Below, piece by piece: positions 35,075-43,933 of a stretch of 64,000 bases of DNA. The notes beneath the pieces were generated by a model, which was given only the letters and a program-made list of their open reading frames with translations, searched no databases and was not told the DNA's origin. The number at the start of each line of letters is the position of its first letter. Position 1 is the stretch's first letter. Origin of the DNA: Nonomuraea sp. NEAU-A123 (GTDB taxonomy: Bacteria > Actinomycetota > Actinomycetes > Streptosporangiales > Streptosporangiaceae); the NCBI RefSeq assembly GCF_018603905.1, contig NZ_JAHFZZ010000035.1, positions 1 to 64,000 of the forward strand, read 5' to 3'. Position numbers and translations under genes: made by a program.

Positions 35075-35485
35075 ATGCGCGGGCGTCCTGTGGAAGTGCT
35101 GATTCCGGCCGGATTCGTATGCGCGGTCGGCGGCTGTGTGATGGCCGCAATGACCGTCTCCCAGACCACGGCACGCGTCATCCCGGTGGCGGTGGCCGTC
35201 GGCCTGTTCGCGTTCTGGGCAAGGCACTACCTCGCCGCGTTCGCGACGGGAGCGATGGCCTGGTGCTTCGTGACAGGTTTCCTGGTGCGGGCCGAAGGGG
35301 AGCTGGCGTTCGGGCCCGACGACCTCGTCAGGCTGGCCGCGCTGGCTGCAGTAGCGCTCGCGGGCTGCGCCTACGGGCAGATGCTTCATGTCCGGCGTTC
35401 GCGTCGCCGGCTTCGCCGTCTGATGCGGGCGCGCGCAGACGCCCGTCGTGCTCCCGTGCTGCGGGGACGGTTGCATGCGCGTTAG
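35075..35485 (+). CDS. Small integral membrane protein of unknown function
   Basis: 136 residues with about four hydrophobic stretches (VLIPAGFVCAVGGCVMAAM, VIPVAVAVGLFAFWA, YLAAFATGAMAWCFVTGFLV, LAALAAVALAGCAYG) and a very basic, Arg-rich C-terminus. GGAAGGG lies seven bases before the ATG, a convincing start. The spacing of helices recalls the four-helix sensor part (DUF4118-like) of KdpD, but similarity is only in pattern. No partner gene adjoins it. Confidence 0.6.
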   Translation: MRGRPVEVLIPAGFVCAVGGCVMAAMTVSQTTARVIPVAVAVGLFAFWARHYLAAFATGAMAWCFVTGFLVRAEGELAFGPDDLVRLAALAAVALAGCAYGQMLHVRRSRRRLRRLMRARADARRAPVLRGRLHAR

Positions 35486-35904
35486 AAAGGGCGAGAGGAG
35501 CGTTCCGGACGGCCCCGTAGAGTTTTCGACCGTTTATTTCCCTGGCCATGAAGAGATTCGCGCACACCCCTTTGCGGCTGCCTGTCCGCGGAACCGCCTT
35601 CGCGATTCCGGATTGGCGGGCACGCCGCGTCAGTGGTGTGCCCGCGGCCGTCAAGCACGAGCATCACACGTGGCTGCTGCTCTTCGCTCATACCGGGGTC
35701 GGCGTCCTGACTCTGCGGGCCGCACAGGAAATGCGGATGATAACTCTGGCAGAGCGCCTCGGCTTCGTCAGGGATTCCACCCCCAATGCGTCTGCCCCCG
35801 ATGAGGCCAATATGACAAGGAGGTGCGCCAGTACGCGGCGGCCCGGGTGTGGACCTTCGGCGAAGGGCCGCGGGCGCTGTTCGACCGGGCGCGGGTGCAC
35901 ATGC
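35486..35904. other. Non-coding or decayed stretch
   Basis: No gene I can support. A plus-strand segment near 35820-35920 reads RQYAAARVWTFGEGPRALFD then RARVHMLKE, which looks like protein-coding sequence but has no start, ribosome site or partner region. It could be the tail of a lost gene. Confidence 0.4.
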
Positions 35905-36453
35905 TCAAGGAGCCTCCGTCGGGAACAAGATCATGCTCAGGAGGTGGGGGCTGCGGCCGGCCGCGGGTTTGTTGCCCGCCCTGGAGGCGAGGACGTCGCG
36001 TAGCTCGTCGATCATCTCGGCGAGCTCGCCCGGGGTGAGCCAGATGGTGCCCTGCCGGTAGCCCACGGAGTCGGCGGTCGGGTCGGCTCCGTCCCGGTCG
36101 AGGTAGGCGTTGAACTCGGCGTGCAGGGCGGCCATGGCTGCGGCGAACCCGTGACGGTGCTCGTCCAGGGACATCGACGCGGCCATGTCAGCGTCGATCC
36201 CTGCGTGCTCGCGGCGTAGCCGGTAGTGGCGTTCGACGGCGCCGTGCACGCGCTGCTCGTCGACGACTTCCAGCACGCCCGCCTCGGCCAACAGGCCGAC
36301 GTGCCGGTACACCGTGGTCTTGGGGGCGTCGGGCAGGCTGGTGCACAGGTCGGACGTGGTGCGGATGCGACCGCCGGACATGGCGTGCACGATGCGTAGC
36401 CGGACCGGGTGCAGGAGCAGATCAAGGGTGTCCACGGCCCTACGATCCCACAT
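35905..36453 (-). CDS. ArsR-type winged-helix transcriptional regulator
   Basis: 182 residues. The N-terminal 90 form a winged HTH: LDLLLHPVRLRIVHAMSGG, then the recognition helix in PKTTVYRHVGLLAEAGVLEV and the wing VERHYRL. The C-terminal part, helical with TPGELAEMIDELRDVLASRA, is likely for ligand binding or dimer contact. No metal-binding cysteine pair is seen. Divergent from the hydrolase gene at 36570; an inverted repeat at 36463-36477 lies in the shared promoter and is the likely operator. Confidence 0.85.
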   Translation of the reverse strand: MWDRRAVDTLDLLLHPVRLRIVHAMSGGRIRTTSDLCTSLPDAPKTTVYRHVGLLAEAGVLEVVDEQRVHGAVERHYRLRREHAGIDADMAASMSLDEHRHGFAAAMAALHAEFNAYLDRDGADPTADSVGYRQGTIWLTPGELAEMIDELRDVLASRAGNKPAAGRSPHLLSMILFPTEAP

Positions 36454-36462
36454 CTGGTACCG

Positions 36463-36477
36463 TTCCTAAAATTGGAA
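36463..36477. promoter_or_regulatory. Inverted repeat in divergent promoter
   Basis: TTCCTAAAATTGGAA: arms TTCC and GGAA around a 7-base AT-rich centre, 10 bases upstream of the regulator ATG. It is the only AT-rich patch in the region and probably overlaps the regulator's own promoter. Confidence 0.5.
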
Positions 36478-36569
36478 ATGCAGATGCCGGTGGCGTGGCG
36501 ATGGGTGGCGACCCCGAAAGGCGCGCTCTCGTCTCCGCCAAGTCGGCGCCGACAGTGAGGGAGTCAGTG

Positions 36570-37490
36570 ATGCAACATCAAGCGGCCGAGGCAATGCCGC
36601 CAGTTGGACGGCACTACCAGGTCAGGGATCGGAGACTGTTCCTCCACCGCTCGGGCAGCGGGAGCCCGGCGGTGGTGTTCCTACCCGGTGCCGGCTCATC
36701 CGGCATGGACGGCTTCATCGTTCAACAGCGGGCCGCTGAACTCACCACGAGCGTGCTCTACGACCGGGCCGGAACGGGGTGGAGCGACCGGGCCGAGCTG
36801 CCACGCACCTCCACCCAGGTCACCGACGAGCTGCGCGAGCTGCTGCGGGTCGTCGGCGTGCCCGCTCCCTACCTGCTGGTCGGTCATTCTCTCGGCGGCC
36901 TCTACGCACGCCACTATGCGCAGCGTTTCCCTGACGAGGTGGCGGGGTTGGTCCTGGTGGAGCCCGAACACGAGGACTACGACTCCTACATGCCCAAGGA
37001 ACTGAACGAGCTGTATCAGGCATGGGACCCCGGCGAGGCGGTGCCTGACGAGTTGCCCGACGAAGTCATCCAGTTCTACCGCACCCTGTTCGCCCAGGAG
37101 ATGGCCGACTGGCCGGAAGAGATCCGCGAGTCGCTGATCGAACGCCACGTCAGCCCGGAATGGCTGAAGATCGGCGGTCAAGAGGCGGCCAACCGTTACC
37201 AACTCCATGACGAGCTACGCAACGCGGGACCGATGCCCGACGTCCCGCTGATCGTGCTCACCGCCACGGCGATCGACCCCTTCAAAGAAGCGGTCACCCA
37301 GGGCATACCCACGTCACTCCTCCAGGAGGAGGCCGAAGCGAAAACGCGGCTCTACACGGCGCTGGCCAAATCGGTTGCGCACGGTGAGAACCGCGTTGTC
37401 GACGACGCCGGACACGTCTCCGTCATATTCCGCCGTCCCGACGCCGTTCTCCAGGCGATCCAAGACCTACTCGGCAGACCCGGCAGCTGA
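36570..37490 (+). CDS. Alpha/beta-hydrolase
   Basis: 306 residues. Oxyanion-side motif VVFLPGAGSSG, nucleophile elbow LVGHSLGG (Ser near residue 108) and a late DDAGHVSV segment that supplies the catalytic His; the acid is probably the Asp in LTATAIDPF. No signal peptide, so cytoplasmic. Substrate unknown; esterase or lactonase are both possible. ATG 36570 is chosen because GAGGGAG lies six bases upstream, although the frame opens at 36495. Divergent from the ArsR-type gene, which may control it. Confidence 0.85.
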   Translation: MQHQAAEAMPPVGRHYQVRDRRLFLHRSGSGSPAVVFLPGAGSSGMDGFIVQQRAAELTTSVLYDRAGTGWSDRAELPRTSTQVTDELRELLRVVGVPAPYLLVGHSLGGLYARHYAQRFPDEVAGLVLVEPEHEDYDSYMPKELNELYQAWDPGEAVPDELPDEVIQFYRTLFAQEMADWPEEIRESLIERHVSPEWLKIGGQEAANRYQLHDELRNAGPMPDVPLIVLTATAIDPFKEAVTQGIPTSLLQEEAEAKTRLYTALAKSVAHGENRVVDDAGHVSVIFRRPDAVLQAIQDLLGRPGS

Positions 37491-37759
37491 TCAGGACAGC
37501 GGCTCCACGGCAGCGTCGAGCCCCGGCCCGGAACTGCCTGGAAATACGGGGCTGATGCTGGTGAGATCGCCTATACGCGGGGGTTGCGTAGGCCGCGTGA
37601 TCCTTTGCGCTTGGGGTCCCGTGGGGCTGGGTCCGGTCGGGCTGGGTGGGGCCGCGTGGGTTGAGGGTCGGGTGGGCTTGATGGCGCGGCTGGGGTGATG
37701 GGCTCGACTGCGTCGTGATTCGGCGGACGATCTCAGTCCGGCCGTGAACGTCGGCGGAT
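37491..37759. other. G-rich intergenic stretch between convergent genes
   Basis: From 37612 to about 37678 the plus strand has ten runs of three or four G spaced by one to seven bases, capable of G-quadruplex formation. No gene and no hairpin terminator seen; the G-tract may itself act at the end of one of the two convergent transcripts. Confidence 0.5.
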
Positions 37760-38275
37760 TTATAGTTGGGGTGGTTGCTCCGCACCTGGTGTGGCTTGGG
37801 CGTCGTCTTCCTCCACCCGCACATAACCCGCGGAATGAACGGCCAGACCCAAGATCGTGCCAACCAGGATCGCGATCCCGGCGATCGTCATGATGTGCCA
37901 GAAACCGGCGACCACCCCGGCGAACCCGAGCCCGAGCGCAGCCTGCTGCGCCACCAGCACGAGAACGGAACTCGTCATGCGCCGACGATAGGTTTCATGC
38001 CGGTTCAACATGATGAGAGCAGACAAGAGCGGGATGGCCAAGGAGAAAGCGATCACGCAGATCTGGGCGGACAGATCAAGGGAAGCGGCTCCCGGGGTCA
38101 GGAACGGCTGCACCAAGATGACTCCGATACCGATCAAGCCGCCGTACATGAGGTTGTTCTGCCGGAGGGTCTCCTCCTGATGTGCTGCCGCCCGTTTCTT
38201 CCACCATTCCCCTTGTGCGGCGGCTTGCCGCCTCCACCACGCTTCGTTCGCAATGTTCTCGTCCATGGCGACCAT
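37760..38275 (-). CDS. Four-helix membrane protein of unknown function
   Basis: 171 residues. A polar N-terminus rich in Trp, Lys and Gln (WWRRQAAAQGEWWKKRAAAH) precedes four hydrophobic segments (GGLIGIGVILVQPFL, ICVIAFSLAIPLLSALIML, VLVLVAQQAALGLGFAGVV, MTIAGIAILVGTILGLAV) and a short acidic tail. I do not recognise a family. ATG 38275 or 38266 could both start it. Confidence 0.65.
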   Translation of the reverse strand: MVAMDENIANEAWWRRQAAAQGEWWKKRAAAHQEETLRQNNLMYGGLIGIGVILVQPFLTPGAASLDLSAQICVIAFSLAIPLLSALIMLNRHETYRRRMTSSVLVLVAQQAALGLGFAGVVAGFWHIMTIAGIAILVGTILGLAVHSAGYVRVEEDDAQATPGAEQPPQL

Positions 38276-38456
38276 TGTGCAGATGGTGCGAGCCGGCCTC
38301 CACCAGCCCCTGCCCCGGCTTGGTGATGAACCGGCCAGGTTGCGCGTACGACAGTGGCCGGGCGCAACCTGGCCGGCACGCCACTTCCAGGCGGCGCTGG
38401 ATATCGCCGCCGCGGACGGCCTCAGCTGTCTGGTGTCGGCGGCGCGTGCGGGTATG

Positions 38457-38487
38457 GCCCGGGTGTCCCGTCCCGGGACACCCGGGC
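38457..38487. terminator. Strong hairpin after the secreted peptidase
   Basis: Perfect 14-base stem (gcccgggtgtcccg and complement) with loop tcc, 60 bases beyond the stop of the minus-strand peptidase gene. The flanks 38276-38456 hold no gene. Confidence 0.7.
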
Positions 38488-38546
38488 AACAGCCGTCCGC
38501 TGGCGAGGGGCCTGACCGGGACCGTACGCGAAGATTGATCTTGCTC

Positions 38547-40442
38547 TTAGAAGGGCGTGCCGGTGATCAGCGGCAGCGCCACCGACGTGCCGGCCAGGTC
38601 GATGGTGACCTTGGCCCCGGTGCCGGGTTCGACGTCGGTGCCGGAGCCGTTGCCGGTCTCGTCGAGGTTGAAGTCGTCGTTGGTTCCGGTCAGTACCAGG
38701 CCCAGCCGGTGCCCGGCCTTGAACTCGTAGTCCTGCGGCAGCATCTTCCAGGTGATCTGGTACGACTTGCTCGGCGTCAGCGGTGTCGAGCGGCTGAGTG
38801 ACTTGTGGTTCTGCGCGTCCAGGATTCCGCGGGTGACCACGTTGAAGCCGGAGGTCGCCGTGTTGTCGCCGGCCCTGAAGTAGCAGCCGTCGTCATCAGC
38901 CGTGCTCTGGCCGACGCAGTCTTCGCCGCCGAGGAGCTTGAGGCCTTGCGAGGACGTCGCGGTGGTCTCGCGGTAGTTGATACGGGTGTCCTGGCCGTAG
39001 TCGACGAGCAGGACGCCCAGGTTGGCGGTCGGCTTGTCCAGCTTGACCTTCAGGCTCACCGTCGGCGTTCCGGACAGCCGCATCGCGTTCTGCAGCGGCG
39101 GGGTCAGGTAGGCCAGCCGGTTGGGGTTGGTGGTGGCGGGGTCGGCGGCCATCGCGATCTCGGTCTGGGCGGTGTCGAGGTAGCTGCCGGTGCCGGTCGA
39201 GGGCGTGTGGCCCAGGGAGCCGTCCTGCTGCGGCCTGAGGGTCGTCGTCCGCGTTCGCGCCGGCCAGTCGGCCTGGGTGACCCACCGGCCGGGGCCGAGC
39301 TGCACGTCGACGCGCGTCTGGCGCATGATGTCGTTGGAGACGCCCATCAGTTCGTGGTCGAACCACTTGTTGAGGGTGGTGAGCCACACCTCGCGGCGGG
39401 CCCAGAACGGGTCGAGGTGCCCGTATTGCGTCACCCACGCCTTGCGCTGCACGTTGCGGGGCAGCTTGGCCCACCACTCGGAGAACTGGCTGCCCACCAC
39501 GTTGCGGTCCTGCATGCCCATCACCGCGAAGACACTGGCGCGGACGTCGCGCGCCTTGGAGATCGTCCCGGTCCGGTAGTTGCGTTCGTCCCAGTAGGCG
39601 TTGTAGTTGCCGGTGTCATCGTCGGATTCGGCGTCCATCCGCTGGCGCACCGCCTCACACTTCGCCGCCGGATCCTTGTCGACGTGCTCGGACTGCCACC
39701 TCGCCCCGCCCTTGAACCAGGTGAGGACGCCGTTGGCGTGCCCGTTCTCGTATCCGCTGGTGTAGGCCGAAAGTGGCACGATCGTCTCCAGCCCTTCCAC
39801 GCCGGTGCCGGCGACGCCGACGCCGAGCCCTCCCTCATAGGAGTGGCCGATCATCCCGGTACGGCCGGTGGTCCAGGAGGCTTTGACCGGATCGCCCTTG
39901 TCGTCGTAGGCGCTCGCCCGGCCGTTCAGCCAGTCGACGACCGCCTTGCCGCCCAGGACGTCGGCGGCGCCGTAGGAGGTCGGGCAGCCGTCGGACAACC
40001 TGGTGCCGATCATGTCGACGGACACGAACGCGTACCCGCGCGGCACGAAGTAGTTGTCGTAATACATCGGGAACTTCATCACGTTCCCATCCGCGTCGTA
40101 CTTCTTGTGTTCAATCTCGAAGCCGACGCCGGGGTTGTCGTAATACGGGCTTTCCTGCATGATCACCGGGACCTTGAGCCCGGAATCGGACTCCTTCGGC
40201 CGGATGATGTCCACCCGGACCAGATCCTTCTTGCCATCGCTGTCGCTGTCGACCGACGACTGCACTCGGACGTGCTCGCGGATGGCGTCCTGGTAGGAGA
40301 AGACGGGCTGCGTGACCCCGCCGGAGACTTTGATCTTCGGTTTCGCCGTCGCGGACGCGGCGGGAGCACCGGCGACCACGAGCGCGGTCGCGAGTGCGAC
40401 TGCGGCGAGGAACTCTCGCCGTTTCACATTGGACATGGACAT
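38547..40442 (-). CDS. Secreted Xaa-Pro dipeptidyl-peptidase-like S15/CocE-family hydrolase
   Basis: 631 residues. A twin-arginine signal (KRREFLAAVALATALVVAG, cut after ASA) suggests Tat export. The peptidase S15 domain follows: oxyanion-region QESPYYDN, nucleophile in GMIGHSYEGG (Ser near residue 201), later Asp and the His in TQYGHLDPF. The last 200 residues form the jelly-roll C-terminal domain (PTVSLKVKLDKPTANLGVLL, ending TIDLAGTSV). The family cleaves X-Pro dipeptides or related esters and amides; substrate not predictable. Runs alone, with a hairpin downstream. Confidence 0.9.
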   Translation of the reverse strand: MSMSNVKRREFLAAVALATALVVAGAPAASATAKPKIKVSGGVTQPVFSYQDAIREHVRVQSSVDSDSDGKKDLVRVDIIRPKESDSGLKVPVIMQESPYYDNPGVGFEIEHKKYDADGNVMKFPMYYDNYFVPRGYAFVSVDMIGTRLSDGCPTSYGAADVLGGKAVVDWLNGRASAYDDKGDPVKASWTTGRTGMIGHSYEGGLGVGVAGTGVEGLETIVPLSAYTSGYENGHANGVLTWFKGGARWQSEHVDKDPAAKCEAVRQRMDAESDDDTGNYNAYWDERNYRTGTISKARDVRASVFAVMGMQDRNVVGSQFSEWWAKLPRNVQRKAWVTQYGHLDPFWARREVWLTTLNKWFDHELMGVSNDIMRQTRVDVQLGPGRWVTQADWPARTRTTTLRPQQDGSLGHTPSTGTGSYLDTAQTEIAMAADPATTNPNRLAYLTPPLQNAMRLSGTPTVSLKVKLDKPTANLGVLLVDYGQDTRINYRETTATSSQGLKLLGGEDCVGQSTADDDGCYFRAGDNTATSGFNVVTRGILDAQNHKSLSRSTPLTPSKSYQITWKMLPQDYEFKAGHRLGLVLTGTNDDFNLDETGNGSGTDVEPGTGAKVTIDLAGTSVALPLITGTPF

Positions 40443-40851
40443 GGTGGTGCGCTCCTTATGTCTGTCAGGAAGCTCAATTGCACGGACGGATGGTGGGATG
40501 CGGTCTTGTTGATGCCCGGGGTATCGAGATCGGGTGCCACCGGAATCCGGCAGAAACGGGCCGCGCGGTACCGGGCCCGTCCGATCGGCCTCGGCGGTGG
40601 GGGTCGCGGCGTTCTCGCCGGCGGGTTAGGGCGTCGGGTGAGACGCGTGTGTAGCGGGCCAGGCCGGCGACGGAGGCGTGGACTGTGTAGGCCGGGAGCG
40701 TGCCGGTGCCGTTCTCGGCATTGTGGGTGAGCGACGAAGGGCGGCGGGAGACTCTCGCCGCCATCGGCGGGGCGGCGTGGGCTGGGCGAGGGCGCGTTCC
40801 GCCTGTCCGCCACCGCTGATCCGGATCAAGACGGACTCGATCGACGCGGCC
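40443..40851. other. Intergenic stretch, nothing recognised
   Basis: Holds the promoter of the minus-strand peptidase and the 3' end of the ABC-2 operon. The open frames here have Arg/Pro-rich, non-protein-like composition. No hairpin of note. Confidence 0.4.
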
Positions 40852-41613
40852 CTAGGAGATCTTGCGGCGGTAGGTGTTCATGGCGAAGGCGTAGGCGACG
40901 ATGAGGATGCCGACGCACCAGGCGAGGGCGATCCAGATGTCGGTGCCGACGGGCTGCTGGGTGAACAGGTCGCGGATGGCGTTGACGATGGAGGTCACCG
41001 GCTGGTGTTCGGCGAAGGCGCGTACCGGGCCGGGCATGGTGGCGGTGGGGACGAAGGCCGAGCTGAGGAAGGGCAGGAAGATGAGCGGGTAGGAGAACGC
41101 GCTGGCGCCTTCGACGGTCTTGGCGGACAGGCCGGGGATGACGGCGATCCACGTCAGCGCCAGGGTGAACAGGGTCAGGATGCCGGCGACGGCGAGCCAC
41201 GCCGACACTCCCGCGCTCGAGCGGAAGCCCATGAGCAGGGCGACGAGTACGACGACGACGAGCGAGATCAGATTGGCGATCAGCGAGGTCAGCACGTGCG
41301 CCCACAGGACGGATGAGCGTGCGATGGGCATGGACTGGAAGCGCTCGAAGATGCCGCTCTTCATGTCCATGAAGAGCCGGAACGCGGTGTAGGCGATGCC
41401 CGAGGCGACCGTGATGAGCAGGATGCCGGGCAGCAGGTAGGTCACATACGACTGCGACCCGGTGTTGATCGCGCCGCCGAAGACGTAGACGAACATCAGC
41501 ATCATGGCGATCGGCATGATCGTGGTGGTGATGATGGTGTCCGCGCTGCGCGTGATGTGGCGCAGGGATCGTCCTAACAGGGCGGTGGTGTCGCCGAAGA
41601 AGTGCTTGGTCAT
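40852..41613 (-). CDS. ABC-2 type permease (DrrB-like)
   Basis: 253 residues with six hydrophobic segments (TTIMPIAMMLMFVYVFGGA first) and the conserved ERFQSMPIARSSVLWAHVL block of DrrB-like drug or daunorubicin-type exporters. It partners the ATPase encoded just upstream (9-base gap). Last gene of the padR operon, so it is probably induced when PadR is released by a toxic compound. Confidence 0.9.
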   Translation of the reverse strand: MTKHFFGDTTALLGRSLRHITRSADTIITTTIMPIAMMLMFVYVFGGAINTGSQSYVTYLLPGILLITVASGIAYTAFRLFMDMKSGIFERFQSMPIARSSVLWAHVLTSLIANLISLVVVVLVALLMGFRSSAGVSAWLAVAGILTLFTLALTWIAVIPGLSAKTVEGASAFSYPLIFLPFLSSAFVPTATMPGPVRAFAEHQPVTSIVNAIRDLFTQQPVGTDIWIALAWCVGILIVAYAFAMNTYRRKIS

Positions 41614-41622
41614 CGTGGTTCC

Positions 41623-42429
41623 TTACGCGTTCGTGCCGGCGTTGCGGTCATGGCCGTTGTTGGCGTTGGCGCCGACGAGGGTGAGGAAGACGTCCTCGAG
41701 GGTCGGCTGCTTTTCGACGTATTCGACCTTGGCGGGCGGGAGGAGTTGCTTGAGCTCGGCCAGGGTGCCGTTCACGATGATCCGGCCTTCGTGCAGGATG
41801 GCGATCCGGTCGGCGAGATGTTCGGCCTCGTCCAGATACTGCGTGGTGAGCAGCACCGTCGTGCCCTGGCCGGCGAGTTCCTTGATGGCCTGCCACACCT
41901 CGATGCGCGCCTGGGGGTCGAGGCCGGTCGTCGGCTCGTCGAGGAAGATGACCGGCGGATTGCCGATGAGGCTCATCGCGATGTCGAGGCGGCGGCGCAT
42001 GCCACCCGAATACGTCGACACCTTCCGTGCGCCGGCGTCGGTCAGCGAGAAACGCGCGAGCAGGTCATCGGCGATCTTGCCCGGATCCTTGAGGTGCCGT
42101 AACCGGGCGACCAGCACGAGGTTCTCCCGCCCGCTGAGAATCTCATCGACCGCCGCGAACTGCCCGGTGAGGCTGATCGACCCCCGCACGTCCGCCGGTT
42201 GCGTGGCGACGTCCAAACCGTTGACGCTGGCCGTGCCCGCGTCGGCCTTGAGCAGCGTGGACAGGATCTTCACGACCGTGGTCTTGCCCGCCCCGTTCGA
42301 GCCGAGCAGAGCGAAAATGCTGCCCCGCGCCACATCGAAGTCCACACCGCGCAGCACCCGCAGCTCCTTGTACGACTTCTCCAGGCCCTGCACGTGGATC
42401 ACAGGCCCTCGAACCTTGTTGGTTGTCAT
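41623..42429 (-). CDS. ABC transporter ATPase (DrrA-like)
   Basis: 268 residues. Walker A GSNGAGKTT, signature YSGGMRRR, Walker B PPVIFLDEPTTGLD, switch LTTQYLDEAEHL. The C-terminal KVEYVEKQPTLEDVFLTLVG is typical of DrrA-type ATPases. Energises the adjoining permease. A decayed DUF1048 copy lies directly upstream. Confidence 0.95.
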   Translation of the reverse strand: MTTNKVRGPVIHVQGLEKSYKELRVLRGVDFDVARGSIFALLGSNGAGKTTVVKILSTLLKADAGTASVNGLDVATQPADVRGSISLTGQFAAVDEILSGRENLVLVARLRHLKDPGKIADDLLARFSLTDAGARKVSTYSGGMRRRLDIAMSLIGNPPVIFLDEPTTGLDPQARIEVWQAIKELAGQGTTVLLTTQYLDEAEHLADRIAILHEGRIIVNGTLAELKQLLPPAKVEYVEKQPTLEDVFLTLVGANANNGHDRNAGTNA

Positions 42430-42452
42430 TCAGATATCCGTTCTCTGGTTCG

Positions 42453-42680
42453 TCACGGGGTTTCGTCCGTGTCGCGATCGATGGCGTCGGTCAGCCGTTT
42501 CCGCGCACGGCTGATCCACTGCTGCTGCGGGTAGTTGCGGAGAAACGCCTCGGCGAACTCCACGGGGTCTTCCCCGACGACGTCGCGGAGGGGTTCCGAG
42601 TCGCGGGAAGCCGCTGCGTGCGTGCCTCGTACTGCCGATAGAGCCGCGTGTCCTCGAAGCTCGTGATGTCGGGGCGCGGA
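42453..42680 (-). pseudogene. Decayed second DUF1048 gene with internal deletion
   Basis: The minus strand first reads SFEDTRLYRQYEARTQRLPA, like the LEDKKRWRQYKARIRNLP part of the intact gene at 42964. It then shifts frame to EPLRDVVGEDPVEFAEAFLR and RARKRLTDAI with a stop at 42453, like the intact PIREIFGEDPVEFVEAFVQN. The part between, about 45 residues in the intact gene, is missing, and the two pieces are out of frame. The N-terminus is also gone. Confidence 0.8.
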
Positions 42681-42727
42681 CTGGCGTTCCTACGACCTGC
42701 TCAGCCCGTCGACCTCAAGCCGGTTAC

Positions 42728-42964
42728 TCAGCGAGGATTCCCCTCGCGGTCGAGGGCGGCGACCTCGCGGACCGCGTCGGCGACGGCGCGGAAGTCCTTA
42801 CGCAGGATCGAGCCGTGGTTGCTGGCGACCTTCGCGCTGATCTTGATGTTCGGGTTGCGCTCGACCACCTGACTGAGGCTGGCGCGAACGCGCTCCTGCT
42901 CATCACCCTTGCTTCCGAAGGACGACCCCGACGCGTTGGTCGAGGACGTGCTGTTCTTCGTCAT
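42728..42964 (-). CDS. Small soluble protein of unknown function in the padR operon
   Basis: 78 residues; Ser/Thr/Asn-rich start (MTKNSTSSTNASGSSFGSKG) then a helical, charged part (EQERVRASLSQVVE, RAVADAVREVAALDREG). Its ATG overlaps the DUF1048 stop by one base (TGATGA), which makes it a credible coupled gene. I know no family for it. It may be an accessory or sensing factor for the exporter. Confidence 0.6.
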   Translation of the reverse strand: MTKNSTSSTNASGSSFGSKGDEQERVRASLSQVVERNPNIKISAKVASNHGSILRKDFRAVADAVREVAALDREGNPR

Positions 42965-43377
42965 CAGACGGTCCTGACTTCTTTTCCGGTGTCTTCGCCG
43001 GCGGCGCGCGCGATGGCGCTGGTGAGTCGGTTCCGCTCCCGGTTGATGTACCGCCCCACCGAGTAGTTCTGAACGAACGCCTCGACGAACTCCACGGGGT
43101 CCTCCCCGAAGATCTCGCGGATCGGGGTTCCGTCCGCCGCGCTCTGTTCGAACAGATCGGCAAGGTCCTCGTACATCGAGGCCGCGTCGGCGCCGTCCCC
43201 CGGCCCGAAGTGCATCAAGTACCGCTCCAGCGCTTCGACTGCCATGCGGTAGTTCTCGGGAAGGTTTCTGATGCGCGCCTTGTACTGCCGCCAGCGCTTC
43301 TTGTCCTCGAGCGGCCCGGTGACCACCTCCAGGTACTGCCGGTAGCGACTCTTCGGCTCGTTCGACCCGGTGTCCAT
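42964..43377 (-). CDS. DUF1048 family protein
   Basis: 137 residues, all helical: KKRWRQYKARIRNLPENYRM, an acidic middle (MHFGPGDGADAASMYEDLAD) and IFGEDPVEFVEAFVQNY. DUF1048 proteins are usually encoded between a PadR repressor and a two-gene ABC exporter, as here; their molecular role is not settled. Starts two bases after the padR stop. Confidence 0.88.
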   Translation of the reverse strand: MDTGSNEPKSRYRQYLEVVTGPLEDKKRWRQYKARIRNLPENYRMAVEALERYLMHFGPGDGADAASMYEDLADLFEQSAADGTPIREIFGEDPVEFVEAFVQNYSVGRYINRERNRLTSAIARAAGEDTGKEVRTV

Positions 43378-43379
43378 GG

Positions 43380-43709
43380 CTACTTACCTCCTTCGCGGAG
43401 CTGTTCGAGCCGTTCGGTGAGGAAGCTCCAGTTCCTCCAGAACTCTTCGAGGTACTCCCGTCCCTGGGCGTTCAGGGAATACATCTTGCGCGGCGGCCCC
43501 TTGTCGGACGGGACCTTCTCCACGTCGACGAGGCCGCGCTGCTCGACCCTGATGAGCAGCGCGTAGATGGTGCCCTCGGCGATGTCGGAGAAGCCCTGAT
43601 CCCGCAGCCACGCCGTGATCTCGTAGCCGTACGCGGGCCGGCCGTACAGGATCGCCAGGACGATGCCCTCCAGCGTTCCCTTGAGCATCTCCGTCACCTG
43701 CTTGCCCAT
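43380..43709 (-). CDS. PadR-family transcriptional repressor
   Basis: 109 residues. Winged HTH of the PadR type: LKGTLEGIVLAILYGRPAYG, YEITAWLRDQG, EGTIYALLIRVEQRGLV. First gene of a six-part operon (padR, DUF1048, 78-residue ORF, decayed DUF1048, ATPase, permease). AAAGGGGGTG lies just before the ATG. Two direct 23-base repeats upstream (43740-43785) are the likely operator. Confidence 0.93.
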   Translation of the reverse strand: MGKQVTEMLKGTLEGIVLAILYGRPAYGYEITAWLRDQGFSDIAEGTIYALLIRVEQRGLVDVEKVPSDKGPPRKMYSLNAQGREYLEEFWRNWSFLTERLEQLREGGK

Positions 43710-43739
43710 GGAACACCCCCTTTCAGCTACTCAATGCTG

Positions 43740-43785
43740 CTGACTACCGGTACAAAGTAACACTGACTACCAGTACATAGCAACA
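43740..43785. promoter_or_regulatory. Two tandem 23-base repeats upstream of padR
   Basis: Units beginning ctgactaccggtacaaag and ctgactaccagtacatag differ at three of 23 positions. Each holds a near-palindrome around taccGGTA/taccaGTA. Thirty-one bases upstream of the padR start, they fit a PadR operator overlapping its promoter. Confidence 0.65.
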
Positions 43786-43933
43786 CTGAATAGCCGAGAC
43801 GATCGCGAGTGCCGCAATCGCTGAGCCGTCCATGGCAGCCACCATCGCCGACCGCCCTGATACCGGGCCGTTGCCGTGCTGACACGACCGCTGACACGAC
43901 CGCAGCTCCTGCCAGAGAGCCCGATCAAGGGGC

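Noticed and set aside
40443..40851. Small ORFs in the gap
   Set aside because: Arg/Pro-rich frames on both strands without start signals or motifs.
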